Assembly: GCA_037974965.1 (NCBI GenBank)
Contig: JBBPFI010000001.1
Coordinates: forward strand, 620,001 to 684,000
Length of the DNA stretch: 64,000 nt
Origin: Dacryopinax spathularia
Lineage: Eukaryota > Basidiomycota > Dacrymycetes > Dacrymycetales > Dacrymycetaceae
Direction: 5' to 3'
The position numbers and the translations under genes are program-made. The notes under the pieces were generated by a model. That model saw only the letters and a program-made list of their open reading frames with translations. It had not been told where the DNA came from and did not search any database. Shown here piece after piece: positions 32,301 to 44,712 of this stretch; the stretch's first letter is position 1, and the number at the start of each line of letters is the position of its first letter.

Positions 32301-33442
32301 CTGTCCAGTGTCTTGACGTCCTCTGGAACTGGATGTACGATAGTGGCCACACCGTCCACCTCGAGGTCGACCTGTACGCCACGTACCGCATCACCGAGGC
32401 CCCGCATCAAGCGGCCGCTGCGCCCCTGAAGGAGCACACCATGCGCTTCCAAGAGCTCCGCATGCGTGTCAAGGACCGCGAGTATTTCTTCGACCTGAAC
32501 CTCATCAAGGGGCAATACGATCTTGTTGATCTTGACACCCGCGCGCTCAAGAGCTCGACGAAGGCGTCTGAAGCCACTCGAGTGCGGATCCCTGCCGATG
32601 AGGAGAAGGGGACCATCTTGTTCAGCAACGCGAAGATACCGCCGTCGCCTTGGGACTACGAGATGAAGGTGCCTTCGCCTGTGATGCGGATGATGGAGGT
32701 GAGACATTTGCTGACAACCCCTTGCCATTCAGGAAGCTAACGGGCGGCTTTAGATTGGTGAGACGACGAACATATTTGCGCCTGTGATAGATCACTGCAT
32801 GGCTGTTGGTAACGAGAATTATGGCATTAAAAGTGCGTTGTCTGTTTAGGTTAGTTGGGCGGTCATTAACCCGGAGATTCAGGCGCTGTGATGGGCTTCA
32901 GTAAAGCCATCTGCTCGAAGTACGAGGAAGAGTATCCCGCGCACCATAATGGCGAACAGCTTCCGATAGTGGACATGGCTACTGCATACCCACAGCAGGA
33001 TCGACAGTTGGCCGGGACGCCCCACCCTGGGATGGAGCAAGCGCCTACGTTCGTTGGCGGTGCGATGGCGAACGCATATCGAATGATGCCTGTCATGGGA
33101 GGTGGGATGACCCAGCCCGTACCGTATTCTTTGCAACCCGGCATGGTCGGCATGCCTCCGCAGATGGTCTCCTCTTTGGCCAACACCGCTCATCCCGGTT
33201 CGACTAGCGCAACACCGGCGCCTCCATCAGGCCGTCCACGACCTGCTCAACCTCCCTCCGCTTCTTCCGGCGCTGCTTCGCTACCGAATCAGACACCCTC
33301 CTTGGCCCCCGCAGCTGCGCCTACCAAGGGCACAAAGCGCAAGTCCACCGCGAAAGATTCTGGCGATGGGGCCGGGCCGTCAAAGGCGGCCAAGACTGGT
33401 GCGAACAAGTCTCCCACCACACGGCGGAAGACCACAAAGTAA
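29348..33442 (+). CDS. LIM-domain-binding transcription regulator (Adn1/Mfg1/PtaB type)
   Basis: Roughly 1,270 residues. The first 850 are low-complexity Gln, Pro, Gly and Met, with glutamine runs encoded by CAG/CAA. The conserved LIM-binding domain follows (NLLGLCVLNLMRLNTELNFS), then HWKAFAYKFFTEDALMSFDL, YHVPLFFEQCFLKGLKMMSF, CLDVLWNWMYDSGHTVHLEV and MRFQELRMRVKDREYFFDLN. The tail is Ser/Pro/Ala-rich and ends in a basic, nuclear-signal-like segment (GTKRKSTAKD, then TTRRKTTK). In fungi this family acts with Flo8/Som1-type partners in adhesion, filamentation and development. The first intron runs from 30098 to 30153, and further short introns split the LIM-binding domain. Reading through the first intron would truncate the protein near 30139. 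Confidence 0.85.
31290..31325 (+). repeat. CAG-type trinucleotide tract in coding sequence
   Basis: About ten CAG/CAA codons in a row, coding polyglutamine in the LIM-binding regulator. Several shorter tracts occur at about 29450, 29870, 30310, 30480 and 30950. Confidence 0.8.
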
Positions 33443-33784
33443 AGGCTAGCTCCTGGGATAACGTTGCGATCGTTAGGCCGATTCTTGGATTCGCTTTCTT
33501 GGTGTTCGAGTGTTCGAGTTCCTCACTTTTCGTGGTTTCCTCTTTTTCTCTGGACGTCCTTTTGTGCATTTTGTATATCTACCGCGATTTGGTGTATTGG
33601 TAATGTAGTGTACTCCCGCAGGGCAAGGCGATAATAGATATTGCACATTGATGTGCACAATTCTCTGATATTCATGACTGCTGACTCGTCGGGATCGCTT
33701 CGACATGATCTTGCGCGACGCGCCTGCAACGCGTGTTGCCGTAGGGGCCGATCAAACTCTGAGTTGTTCTACGATCAACCCAGC
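33443..33784. other. Intergenic
   Basis: About 340 nt. T-rich 3' flank of the regulator and promoter of the tubulin cofactor gene. No gene is supported. Confidence 0.5.
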
Positions 33785-34284
33785 ATGTCGGACAGCAAAG
33801 CCTTGCGTAACCAGCTCCGCATCAAGGCCGGAACGGTCAATCGGTATGTATGTGTTCCTCGAGCCGGAGAGATGGGCTGACTTACCGTTGCGCCATTCGT
33901 AGTTTGGCCAAGGAGCACGAACTCTACGAGAAGGAGGCCGAGGAGAATCAGCGGAATGTGGACAAGCTGGCTAGCAGCGGAGGTGTAGATGAAGCAGATA
34001 TGAAGCATGCAGTGCGTCATAGCATGTTATCCCGATTGACCGAGCTGACATGATGCAGAAACGCTTGCTGGATGAGTCGAAGAGGATGATCACAGACGTG
34101 CGGGCAAGGCTGGAGAAGGCTGCCGATGACTTGCGCGATCTTGTAGTATGCAGCACTCATAACTACACCAAGCTGGCTCAGTCTAATTTGTCCTGCGCAG
34201 GCATCTACGCGAGGAGAGGAAGGTGTAGGAGATAGCGAGGAGTGGGCCAACGCGGACAAAGCGCTCGAGATCATTTCCGAATGA
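33785..34284 (+). CDS. RBL2: Tubulin-specific chaperone A (TBCA/Rbl2)
   Basis: Binds beta-tubulin in the folding pathway. Four exons (33785-33843, 33903-34011, 34059-34145, 34201-34284) give 112 residues, the usual size for cofactor A. It starts MSDSKALRNQLRIKAGTVNR and continues LAKEHELYEKEAEENQRNVD, then KRLLDESKRMITDVRARLEK and AADDLRDLVASTR. These are three amphipathic helices of a helical bundle. The C-terminus is acidic (EEWANADKALEIISE). All joins keep the frame. It converges on MED11 with 52 nt between the stop codons. Confidence 0.9.
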
Positions 34285-34336
34285 TTCACCATGAAACCAA
34301 GAAATAAATGAGTTAATGACCAGCATCTGTATCACA

Positions 34337-34990
34337 CTATGGTGGCTTCTCCTGCCCCTGCGGTTCGTCTGCTATTGAAGTTGCTGCTGCGCGCTGTTTT
34401 CGTCTTGATTCCCGCAGCTCCTGCATGGCCTTTACCACCCTCTGCCAAGCATCCCGAGCCATCCGCTTCTCGTACAACCCCAGCTTGTCTTCCTCCTTAT
34501 CCTCTCCGGTTTCCGCATCTGGAGGTGGGATACTGGCGCCGTATGTTGGTGGTTCGCGTCCGGTGCTGTCCATAAGTAAGGCAGGCGAGACGCGCTGGGC
34601 TCGCAATGTTGCGAGGGTGGTGCGTATACTGATGTGGATGTTCTGCAGCAATCTCTCAATATCCTTGAGATCATAATCGCGCATATAGGACACGTACATC
34701 GATGAGCTGGAAATACTGCTCCAGCAGCTCTTCTAATCTCCGCTCCCGCTCCTCTGGATCAACTTCTGGGTCTTCATTCGGTAGTTGCTCCTCGCCTTCA
34801 GGGATCGGTATGGGTAGAGTGAGCAGGGACATTGCCGCTGATGCTAATCGCAATGATTGTGCTATATCCTTGTTAAGATCATCAGTATACTACAGTGACC
34901 TTCGAGAACAGGAATGCTGACCTGCTCCACGCCGCTTAGAGCTGCAAGCTGCTGCCCAGCGGTGAAAGATGGACCGCCTGCAGCTTCCAT
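34337..34990 (-). CDS. MED11: Mediator complex subunit 11
   Basis: Head-module subunit of the Mediator complex. The start at 34990 gives MEAAGGPSFTAGQQLAALSG in exon 1 (23 codons, to 34922). Exon 2 has EQDIAQSLRLASAAMSLLTL, then an acidic loop, then RRLEELLEQYFQLID. Exon 3 has NIHISIRTTLATLRAQRVSP. The helical pattern IxxDIAxxLxxA, Tyr-Phe, and a final IRxxLxxLR matches MED11, which pairs with MED22. The C-terminal extension after the Pro-rich segment (PPTYGASIPPP) is acidic, then basic and helical. The subunit call is based on pattern memory; another small Mediator head subunit is the main alternative. Confidence 0.7.
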
Positions 34991-35267
34991 TGTTCCTTAT
35001 CCAGCTGACGGCGACCCAGACCGTAGCCTCATGGGCTGCCAGCAACTTTAGGATCAGAACTGAGTCAGGGCGTCCACACTGGCGGACTGCAAGGGGCGGG
35101 TAGATCTGCGGTCAGCCTTCCTGGATGGTGGTTACGAACGTTGAGGTGGCGTCCAGCAGGCGATACCGCATTACACGCGCGCTCCGTCCCTGGACGCGTC
35201 CCATATCCATCACACCTGCACTGAGCGTGTGCCGCCTTGCTTGTTATTGCTCTCAAAAGCAGGCAGC

Positions 35268-38200
35268 ATGAGCGCCGATACCAACATCAAGGTCGTCGTA
35301 CGATGTCGACCTCTCAACTCTCGAGGCAAGTCTAGTCGGCTCTCGTGGTCGGCGATATGACTTACCAGCGTGGTCAGAAATCGCTCGGGGCGCCAAGGAG
35401 CTCATCCGGATGGTGGGGAATCAAACATTCCTCGACCCTCCAGAACAACCGGCCCATGGCGCAAGAGCAACGGAGAAGAAGACGATGGCGTTCAGCTTTG
35501 ACAAATCGTACTGGTCTGCTGGTCCGAGAGATGCACCGGAATATTGCAGTCAGCAGACGCTGTACGATGATTTGGGGCGAGAGCTCTTGGATCATGCGTT
35601 CGAGGGATTCAATGCATGTATTCTAGCATGTAAGCATGCAAGACCTGGCTTCGTTGGCACTCATCTGACGGTTTGGCAGATGGCCAAACTGGTACGCCAT
35701 AAACCTCTGTATCGTGAGACTGGGGCTGACATATAGGGGTGATCAGGTTCGGGGAAGTCGTACAGGTACGCACACCTCCATCCTTGCTTTCTCATACCAT
35801 GCTGACACGCTGTTTTAGTATGATGGGATGTGAGTGCTACATCACTTGCGGAGGGTCCAATACCGACGCATTCTGGCAGATGGAGCGGATAAGGGCATTA
35901 TACCATTAACTTGCGAGGAGCTTTTCCGGCGGGTGAAGGAGAAGACTGCCGCGAACCCGAATCTCTCCTTTACCGTCGAGGTGTCCTACATGGAGGTGCG
36001 TCGCCTCAGCTGCTTGCAAGGCTGTGCTCTAATTGCGGTTCAGATCTATAATGAGAAGGTCCGAGATCTGCTGAACCCGAAAAACACGGGCAATCTGAAG
36101 GTCCGAGAACATCCTGTGTACGTGCCACATGTGGGATTCCCTCGAACTGCACACTAATCGCTCTGTGCAACAGTATGGGGCCTTACGTCGAGGATCTCGC
36201 CAAACTCGTTGTTGGTTCGTATGAGGAGATGATGACTCTCATGGACGAGGGTAACAAAGCACGAACCGTCGCCGCTACAAATATGAACGAGACGTGCGCA
36301 AGTCCCCGCAAGTAATGGAGCTCCTTCTGATGCTTCTCGCAGGTCATCTCGATCTCATGCAGTGTTCACTCTGGTCCTTACTCAGAAGATACACGACGAA
36401 TCCTTGAATCTGGACGCGGAGAAAGCTTCCCGAATATCGCTGGTCGACCTTGCTGGGTCTGAGCGAGCCAATTCCACTGGCGCAACAGGACAGCGGCTGA
36501 AGGAAGGAGCCAACATCAACAAGAGTCTAACAACTTTGGGCAAAGTCATCGCTGCTCTCGCAACAGCGAGCGAATCGTCCGGGAAACCAGCGGGGAAGAA
36601 GAAGAAGGCAGAAGAATTTATTCCGTATCGTGACTCGGTACTTCAGCTTCCCGTTATCCTCAACTAGTGCTCATGTTTATTTTCAGGTTCTCACATGGCT
36701 ATTGAAAGATAGCATAGGCGGTAACAGTAAGACCGCCATGATAGCCGCGATCTCGCCTGCAGACTATGAGGAGACCTTGAGCACCCTTCGTTATGCCGAT
36801 CAGGCAAAGAAGATCAAGAACAAGGCGGTTGTGAACGAGGATCCAAACGCAAAACTTGTACGAGAGCTCAAGGAAGAGCTAGAGCTTTTACGAGGTAAGA
36901 TGCTTTATTTTCAGCCTATCGGACCACGTCTGACCACGAGACAGCTCGTGTTGCATCCTCATCCGCCGAATCCGCCTTCGATCCGAGCGTTCCCGCTACG
37001 AAGCAGATGGTCACATATCAGACAGCTACGGGCGAAGTCAAGACCATCAGCAAAGCCGATCTGCAGGAGCAATTGGAGGCGAGCGAAAAGCTCATGAAGG
37101 AGGTGAACGAGACTTGGGAAGAGAAGCTTGAACGCACGAAGGCGATTCAGCGAGAACGTGAGCAGGCGCTGGAGGAACTGGGTATTACTGTAGATCGGGA
37201 TATGGTTGGCGTTCACACGCCAAAAAGGGTGGGTTTTCAGTGCGCTTCCTTGGAATACAGGACTAACTGTTCTGATAGATGCCTCACCTCGTGAACCTGG
37301 TACGTACGTTTTCGATTGAAGGTACAAGGCATCTGACGCCTTTTGTGCTGTCAAATAGAACGAAGGTATGAGCCAGAGCTTTGCGGCTTCGTCTGTGCTG
37401 AGAGCGTAATCTGTCAGATCCTCTAATGAGCGAGTGTCTCATCTACCAGCTCAAGCCCGGGAAGACCATGGTAAGGTCCCGCTCTCAGTGCACATCTGGT
37501 ATCTCACAAGACAGTACAGGTGGGCCGCTTGGACAGTGATAAGCCCGCCGCGATCAGGCTCAGTGGCTCCGGGATCTTGGAAGAGCACTGCCTGTTCGAG
37601 AATAATGAGGGCAAAGTCACAATCCTAGCAATGCCTGGCAGCATGACGGTGAGTTTAGCGTTTTCCTGCCGTGAGGACTGGCTCGAACTTCTTTCCAGAT
37701 GTTGAACGGAAACCGCATATCGAGCGATAAGGCAAGTCCAGATGATCCTTCGTTGCCTCCTAGTAAACTGACTTGTTCCAGCCATATCGCCTGCGTTCGG
37801 GTTATCGCATTATACTTGGTAATCACTCTTGCTTTAGAGATCTCGGAGATAGATTCTTACACCTTGCCACAGGTGATAACCACTTCTTCCGATTCAATAA
37901 TCCGGAAGAAGTACGCAAGCAGCGAGATCGCACCAAGATGAACCAAAGTATGTCTGCGGCCGACCTCGAACGCATAATGGGCTCCCCTCGACCAGAAAGT
38001 CCGGATTCCGCGGCTGGTGACGATGTAGCTGAAGTCGACTGGACATATGCAAAGCGAGAAGCTGCAATGGTCCACCTGAATGGCAACGGGGAAGGCTTCG
38101 ACAGCTTGCCAGATGATGATCTCAACAAGCTCTATCACGAGATCTCCAAAGTGAAGAACCTCAGAGAGTACGCCAAGAGTCGTCCCGAAAGCAGCCTCAG

Positions 38201-41140
38201 TCAAGTTGAGGAGATATGGAGCGACGGTCGGCCACCGCCCAGTGATGTGACAGACGACACGAGCCTGGAACCTAACGGAGCTCCATCACACGGCAGCCCA
38301 TTCCTGGAGGATCCCCCTCAAGATGCACAGGCCCATCTGGAAGGTCATCAAGCGGAATTTGAAGAAAAGCTGAACGCGATGGCCGATACCACTCAGACGG
38401 AAGATATGGAGATAGAACGCGAGCAAATGCAGCTCCAGCTTAAGCTGGTACAGAACCAGATGAAGCGACTGATGGAGCTTCGGAAGACTGGTGCGAGCAC
38501 AGCAGATTTTGTGCCAATGGAGCCGGTTCTCTATTCTGCCAGGCAAATCCGCCTAATACGCAAGGTCCTGGAGAAGTGGCGCTCGCATAAATCCTTCTCG
38601 ATGGCTGAAACGGTGCTGTCCAATGCAGTCCTGGTCAAGGAAGCGAACGTGCTTAGGTATGCAATACCTCATCCTTTCTTCTACGTACTGAACCCCGTCC
38701 AGCAAAGAATTCAAGAAAGCTGTGTCGTACAATTTTGCGGTGCTGTCTGGTGGTTCCCTCTCCGCACCTACCTCTGCTCTGGAAGACATTGGCGCTCTTG
38801 GAGAATTCGGCGATGTCGCTGATCCCGTTCTCCTGTCGATGAAGGAACCCGCAGTGGGTATCAAGGTTCTGGATAAGCATCATACCGCCGTCTACATGTG
38901 GTCATTGGACCGACTCCAACAACAACTCCAGCGCATGAGGAACCTGACGAGTTTCATCGATCGGCCGTCCTATTCCCGACATTTCTCTTCCGAGGAGCCC
39001 TTCTACGACCGGTCACCTCCGCATTATTCCTTCATTGGCAACGCTTTACTCTCTCTGGCACCGCTTTCCCGAAGAATGTCTTCCACCGCCACTATCCCAA
39101 TCTTTTGTCGATATACGGCAGAGGCCATCGGCTCATGCCGGGTCGATATCCGCGTACTGACCGTCAACACCCCGGGCAAAGGCGCTGTCAACGGATCGGC
39201 GGTGACGAGCCGTTCTTCTTCACCGCTTCCTGAGGCGCTAACTCAAGGCAGCAAGCTGAGCTTCACCATCAGCGTTGATTCGGTAAAGGGTTTGTCTTCG
39301 CTTGACTTCGCCTCCGTGCATATGCAAGCACGTCTATCAGCATTCATGGGTCCCAGTGTCGCTGCCGAAGACGTCTTTCCCTCAGCGGTCATCGACATGG
39401 AAAATGCGCCGTTATCGAACTTGAAACTTCGTCGTACATTTTCGTTCATCTTGACTGCGAAAGTGGCAGCATACATGCGCCAAGGCTACGCACCTATCGA
39501 ATTTTTCGCCGAAGTCAAACCGAGCTATATCGAGCGGCTTGAAAGATGGGACGAGATGCGAGAACAGCACGTGCAGAAGGAATTGGGTCCTAGTCGACCA
39601 ACTGCGATGCGCCGGGCGGAAACCGAGTTCGTTGTTGAAGAGCGCCACGACGTTGTCGCTTGGGTACAAGTCCGAGAACTGACATCGGGAGGCGATTACC
39701 AAGCTGTACCGGTAATGTCGCAGGGACCGTTGGATCCCGGGGTTTTCCTTCTCAGACAAGGTCTACAAAGGCGGCTCGCCTTGACATTAACGTGTCATTC
39801 TGGGAAGCAACTGCCGTGGAAGCAAGTCAGCCGCATAAATGCCGGCAAGATTCGTCTATTGGATGCCAAAGGCCGCATGCAGGATCCATCCACCACGGAC
39901 GATCGGGTCGAGCTCAAGTTACTGAAGCCACAAGTGCTGGACTTGAAGCCGGATGGTAGCGCCACGCTCTTCGCAGAGGCGTCATGGGACTCTTCCGCTC
40001 ATGACTCAATCCTGTTGAACCGCGTTACAGGCAGTCGGCAACGGGTCTTGCTGCAGCTCGACTGGATGGTCGAAATCGACACATGTGTCGAGCCCGCCCA
40101 CTTCACGACGGACATTGCCGTTGAGATCCAGGAACGCGACGCTAGACCACCGTCTATGCTGACCGGTCTCTTTTCATCGACAAAGATTCTCACAAAAGCC
40201 AGCTCAATCTTCTCCCTGCGCCTCACGCCTCAGCTCAGTCGGTCCGCTAAGGATATCTGGCGCCTCGACACGTCCGAGAAGTACGTCCGTGGTGAAGAAG
40301 TGCTTGGTTCGTGGAAGCCTCGTGGTGTTTCCGTTGTTGAAGACCACATCCGCCTCGATGATGTGGAGCACCGGGCGGCAGACGTCCAAGCGATTAAAGT
40401 CCTCTTGGATGCATGGCAGGGAGCCGCAACTCCGAGACCAGTCCTTGGTGACGAGGAAGCGGCCGAAATACTACGCAGATCGTTGGACTTGTGGACTCGA
40501 CGGAAGGTTCCTCGGCCAGAAGTGTGTTATGTCCTCTAGGAGCGCATTCATCCAACCTGACCATTTTGCACAGCTGCAGTTCAAGCTTAGCCAAGATCCT
40601 CTGCCCGCAGTGGATGACGTGGAAGATCCAGATCAGCTAATGAAGCCAAAGCTGGTTGCTCACACTAAGCTCATTCCCCGAAGGTAAGGTCTTCATTATG
40701 CTACTTGTACTTGTCTCACGTGGTGCCGTCAGTGACACCGCGACGAAGAAGGGCCACCTCATTATGTTGGTGGACCCGGCAGAGAACGTTTGGAAACGGC
40801 GTTGGTTTGTCCTCCGCCGGTATGTCAAATCCACTTTCCGCCGGTCTCCCTGCTTAATGGTCTTCCAGACCATATCTATACGTTTACGCACACTCCAACG
40901 AGCTGGAGGAAGTTTCGGTGATTGCTCTCAATGGCGTCAATGTGGAACACAACTCAGAGCTCACTACCTTATTCGATGTGAGTAACCCTCTCTTGAATTA
41001 GGGGTTACACTGATGCGCCGCAGAAACCGTTCACTTTTACCCTGTTCACCTCTTCGAATTCCCACGCTCTAGCCGCTCCCAACGCGAAAGAGCTACAGTC
41101 ATGGATGACCAAACTGGATCCCACCCGTTTACCCTCCTAA
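35268..41140 (+). CDS. Kinesin-3 motor (Unc104/KIF1-like)
   Basis: Plus-end microtubule motor for vesicles and endosomes, about 1,600 residues. It starts [19 protein letters not shown]. The motor has the P-loop YGQTGSGKSYSMMG, switch [12 protein letters not shown], switch [21 protein letters not shown] and the neck-side [21 protein letters not shown] coiled coil follows, then an FHA domain ([20 protein letters not shown], then [13 protein letters not shown]), the KIF1B-type region and a DUF3694-like block. Last is a PH domain ([20 protein letters not shown], then [20 protein letters not shown]) ending at 41140. This domain order is specific for kinesin-3. More than 15 introns are present. The first seems to have a GC donor (GAG|GCAAGT), and the P-loop is spread over three micro-exons. 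Confidence 0.93.
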
Positions 41141-41697
41141 TTCATTCCCTGCTCATTCCCTTCATCATACCTGCCTGCATTTCTACATTCTACTTGTCAC
41201 GGCGAGGTTCATTGCGGCCTTGTCGCCATACACTCCTTACCCTTCGCAAAGATACCTGACTGATTTTCTGTGATCATACCCTCGATATACTACTGCTGAT
41301 ATTCACGATGTGTCATGACCCGAGCTCTATAATGAAAAAGTTAGATCTCCATTCAACAGCTTACCAAGCTACATGATCCGACATGCGTGACGGCTCCAGC
41401 AGGATCACTAAACTGACTAGAATGGACAATTTGAAAACACGCGTGGACGACGTATTGCTATTATTGCAAGTTCACGAAGCGTACACTGATCAATCAAGCA
41501 AGGCCTCCTTCTATCTAGCCATAGCCTGAGCTGCGATTGCTGCAGGCTTGTCGGCGAATAAGCGCACAAAAGCCGCCCATCCAACTCAACCCGAAGGGCT
41601 ATAGCGAGTTCTGGGCGCGTTGAGCGCCAAAGCATACACAAGAGCATCCCGTGAATACGGAGATGCATATGCTGTTGAAGCGTAGCAGAGGGAGAGA
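41141..41697. other. Intergenic, convergent 3' ends
   Basis: About 560 nt between the kinesin and MET6 stop codons. No gene is supported. Confidence 0.5.
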
Positions 41698-44181
41698 TTA
41701 CGCGTAGGTCTGGCGCGCCCACTTGGCGGCCTCGACCATGTTTGCGAGCGCGGCCTCGGTCTCCTTCCAGCCACGAGTCTTGAGACCGCAGTCGGGGTTG
41801 ATGTAGAGCAGATCGGCGGGGATGAGCTGGAGCATGCCGCTGATGCGCTCCTTGATCTCCTCGACGCTGGGAACACGAGGCGAGTGGATGTCGTAGACAC
41901 CTGGCCCGATCTCGTTCGAGTACTTGAACTCCTTGAAGGCGTTGAGCAGCTTCATGTCGCTCTTGGACGCCTCGATGGAGATGACGTCAGCATCGAGGGC
42001 AAGGATGGACGCGAAGATGTCGTTGAAGTCAGAGTAGCAGAAGTGGGAGTGGGCCTGGGTCTTGTCGGTGAGACCGGCAGTCGAGAGGCGGAAGGAGTCG
42101 ACAGCCCACTTGAGGTAGGCATCCCAGTCAACACGGCGGAGAGGAAGACCCTCACGGATGGCAGGCTCATCGACCTGGATGGCAGAGATACCAGCCTTCT
42201 CGAGGTCGATCACCTCGTCACGGAGAGCAAGAGCAAGCTGCTTGGACTGCATCTCACGGGAGATGTCGACACGGGGGAAGGACCAGTTGAGGATGGTGAC
42301 GGGGCCAGTCAACATGCCCTTCATGGGCTTGTCGGTCAGGCTCTGAGCGTAGCTGGACCATTCGACAGTCATGGGACCCTTGCGGGACACATCAGCGCAG
42401 ATGATGGGCGGGCGGACGTAGCGGGAGCCGTAGGACTGAACCCAGCCGTTCTGGGTGAAGACGAAGCCCTGGAGCTGCTCGCCGAAGTATTGGACCATGT
42501 CGTTGCGCTCGGGCTCGCCGTGGACGAGGATGTCGAGGCCAACCTTCTCCTGGAAGCGGACGACGGTCTCGATCTCCTTCTTGATGAACTCGTTGTACTC
42601 CTCCTCGCTGATCTCCTTCTTGCCGAGCTTGGCACGAGCAGTGCGGATCTCCTTGGTCTGGGGGAAGGAGCCGATGGTGGTCGTGGGGAACTTGGGCAGC
42701 TTGAGGTGCTCATGCTGGGCCTTGACACGGACGGAGAAGGGGTTCTGGCGGGAGAGCATCTCAGGAGTGATAGCAGCGACGCGCTTGCGGACGGCATCGT
42801 CAGAGTTCTTCTCGAAAGCGCGACGCTTGGCTATGGACTCCTTGTTGGCAGCGAGAGCGGCAAGGACGGCAGGCTGGGTAGACTTGGAGAGGGAAGCAGC
42901 GATGGTGGCAACCTCAGCGGCTTTCTCGGTGGCAAAGGAGAACCAGTCGTATTGCTCGGCGGTGAGCTTCTTCTCGCTCTTGAGGGTGACAGGGGTGTGG
43001 AGGAGCGAAGAAGAGGTGGCAACGATCACGCGCTGTTCGCCGAGGATGGCAACGGCCTCTTGGGCGAGGGAGATCGCGTACTCGAAGTCGGTCTTCCAGA
43101 TGTTGCGACCGGAGACGAGACCAAGGGAAAGAGACAGGTTGGTGCCCTTGATGGCGTTGGCAACCGGGGCAAGCTGCTTGGGCTCACGGTCCAGGTCGAT
43201 GTGGAGCGCAGCGACGGGGAGCTTGGAGACGAAGTTGATGTTGTCACCGAGACGGCCGAAGTAGGTGGTCAGGACGATAGAGGGAGCAACCTTGCTCAGA
43301 GCAGTGTAGGCGGTCTCGTACTCCTTGCTGAGGTTGGCAGCGGCGTCGAGGACAAGGACGGGCTCATCGATTTGGACAGACTCGACACCAGCAGCCTTGA
43401 GCTCAGACAGGAGCTGCTCGTAGACGGGCAGGAGCTTGGGCAGGGCAGAGATGGGGGAGAAGCCGGCGGATGCCTCACGGGCAGCCTTGGCGAGGACGAG
43501 ATAGGAAACAGGGCCGAGGACGACAGGGCGGGTCGTCACGCCAGCAGCCTTTGCCTCCTTGTACTCCTCAAGAGGCTTGTTGTAGTTCAGCTTGAAGTCA
43601 ACAGCCTCGGAGATCTCAGGCACGACAAAGTGGTAGTTCGAGTCGAACCTGTGTGTTCCGTAAGCAAGGACAGTACATGATATGTGCAGGCATTGCCGAC
43701 GGACCATTTCTTCATCTCACAGGCCGGCACATCGACGTTGCCCTGCTGCCTGCCACGGCCCATCGCGAAGAAGATATCGAGCAGGCTGAGGTCATGACCC
43801 TGGTAGCGCTTGGGGATGGCATTGAACGCGACGGAGTGGTCGAGGACGTGGTCATAGAGGGTGAACTCGCCGCTGTAAAAGTAAACGCCGCATTAACTCC
43901 GGAAGCTAAAACGCGCGAGGTCGAGTCAACGTACCTTGGGACGAGGTCGACGCCCTGCTCCTTGATCGTCGTCCAGTTGTACTTTCTGATCTCGGCGGCG
44001 ACCTTGAGCAGCTCGGCCTCCGGCAGCTTGCCACCCCAGTATGCCTCTACTGCCTTCTTGATCTCACGGTTGGCGCCTAAAGGGTAAACGGATTATCAGT
44101 TCATCCGGTCAGGCGGTCTCATTGGACGAGCCGGCTATACTGACCGATGCGGGGGAAACCAAGGACGCTAGAGAGGACCAT
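41698..44181 (-). CDS. MET6: Cobalamin-independent methionine synthase MET6
   Basis: Transfers a methyl group from 5-methyltetrahydrofolate polyglutamate to homocysteine. The start at 44181 gives MVLSSVLGFPRIG across the first intron, then NREIKKAVEAYWGGKLPEAE and SGEFTLYDHVLDHSV. The join KKW|FDSNYHFVVPE follows (donor GTCCGT, acceptor ACACAG near 43650). Zinc and substrate residues are visible in HSHFCYSDFNDI and YINPDCGLKTRGWKE, and folate-site blocks in FPTTTIGSFPQTKEIR, VHGEPERNDMVQYFGE and NWSFPRVDIS. The length is about 765 residues, normal for the family. Codon use is very biased, with a strong G/C third-base preference, as expected for high expression. That bias also creates a false 598-codon open frame on the other strand. 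Confidence 0.95.
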
Positions 44182-44712
44182 GATGTATTGAAAACCCTGA
44201 CAATGACGTTGTCAGTCCATCGCCCTTGTTGGTTTATTGTTGTCTCTTACTTTAACAATGAGAAAAGAGAGGGAGAAAGGTATGAGGAGGGAGGAGGGGC
44301 TGATGATAGCGGTTTGCTGGGGCTACTAAACCCCCTGCAGTTTTTATGGCCGCGCTGTCCCCCGTTTTGCGCGCACGTTGCGTGCTCACCCAATAGAAAT
44401 GCTTCCGTCCCAAGCAAAGGGCCGCAGATGCGAAACCGATAAACGCCGAATCTGCCGCAGAGCCGTGAATTTACAGTAACACTTCGCTAAGGGACCGTCT
44501 GAAACTAATCTGCCTCATCTTTTACTTGCTTGTGTCTTCTTGCTTCGACTTCGCATACTAGACGACTACTATTGTCGACATAGACCAACAATCTTATAGA
44601 TACTAGACGTTGCTGGCAACCAACCGCCTTCTTCCTCCAAGTTAATCTCTGCTTGACTGCAAACCTTCTGCTCAACCTACCCTACCTGTGTCTGCTTCGC
44701 TGCTGAATAATC
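44182..44712. other. Divergent promoter, MET6 and HAD phosphatase
   Basis: About 530 nt shared upstream of two genes that point away from each other. No gene is supported. A GCGCACGTTGCGTGC sequence near 44370 is a partial inverted repeat. Confidence 0.5.

Noticed and set aside
41884-43680. 598-codon plus-strand open frame
   Set aside because: Antisense to MET6. It is Leu/Gly/Asp/Val-rich because the MET6 codon bias removes stops on the other strand, and it has no recognisable domain.
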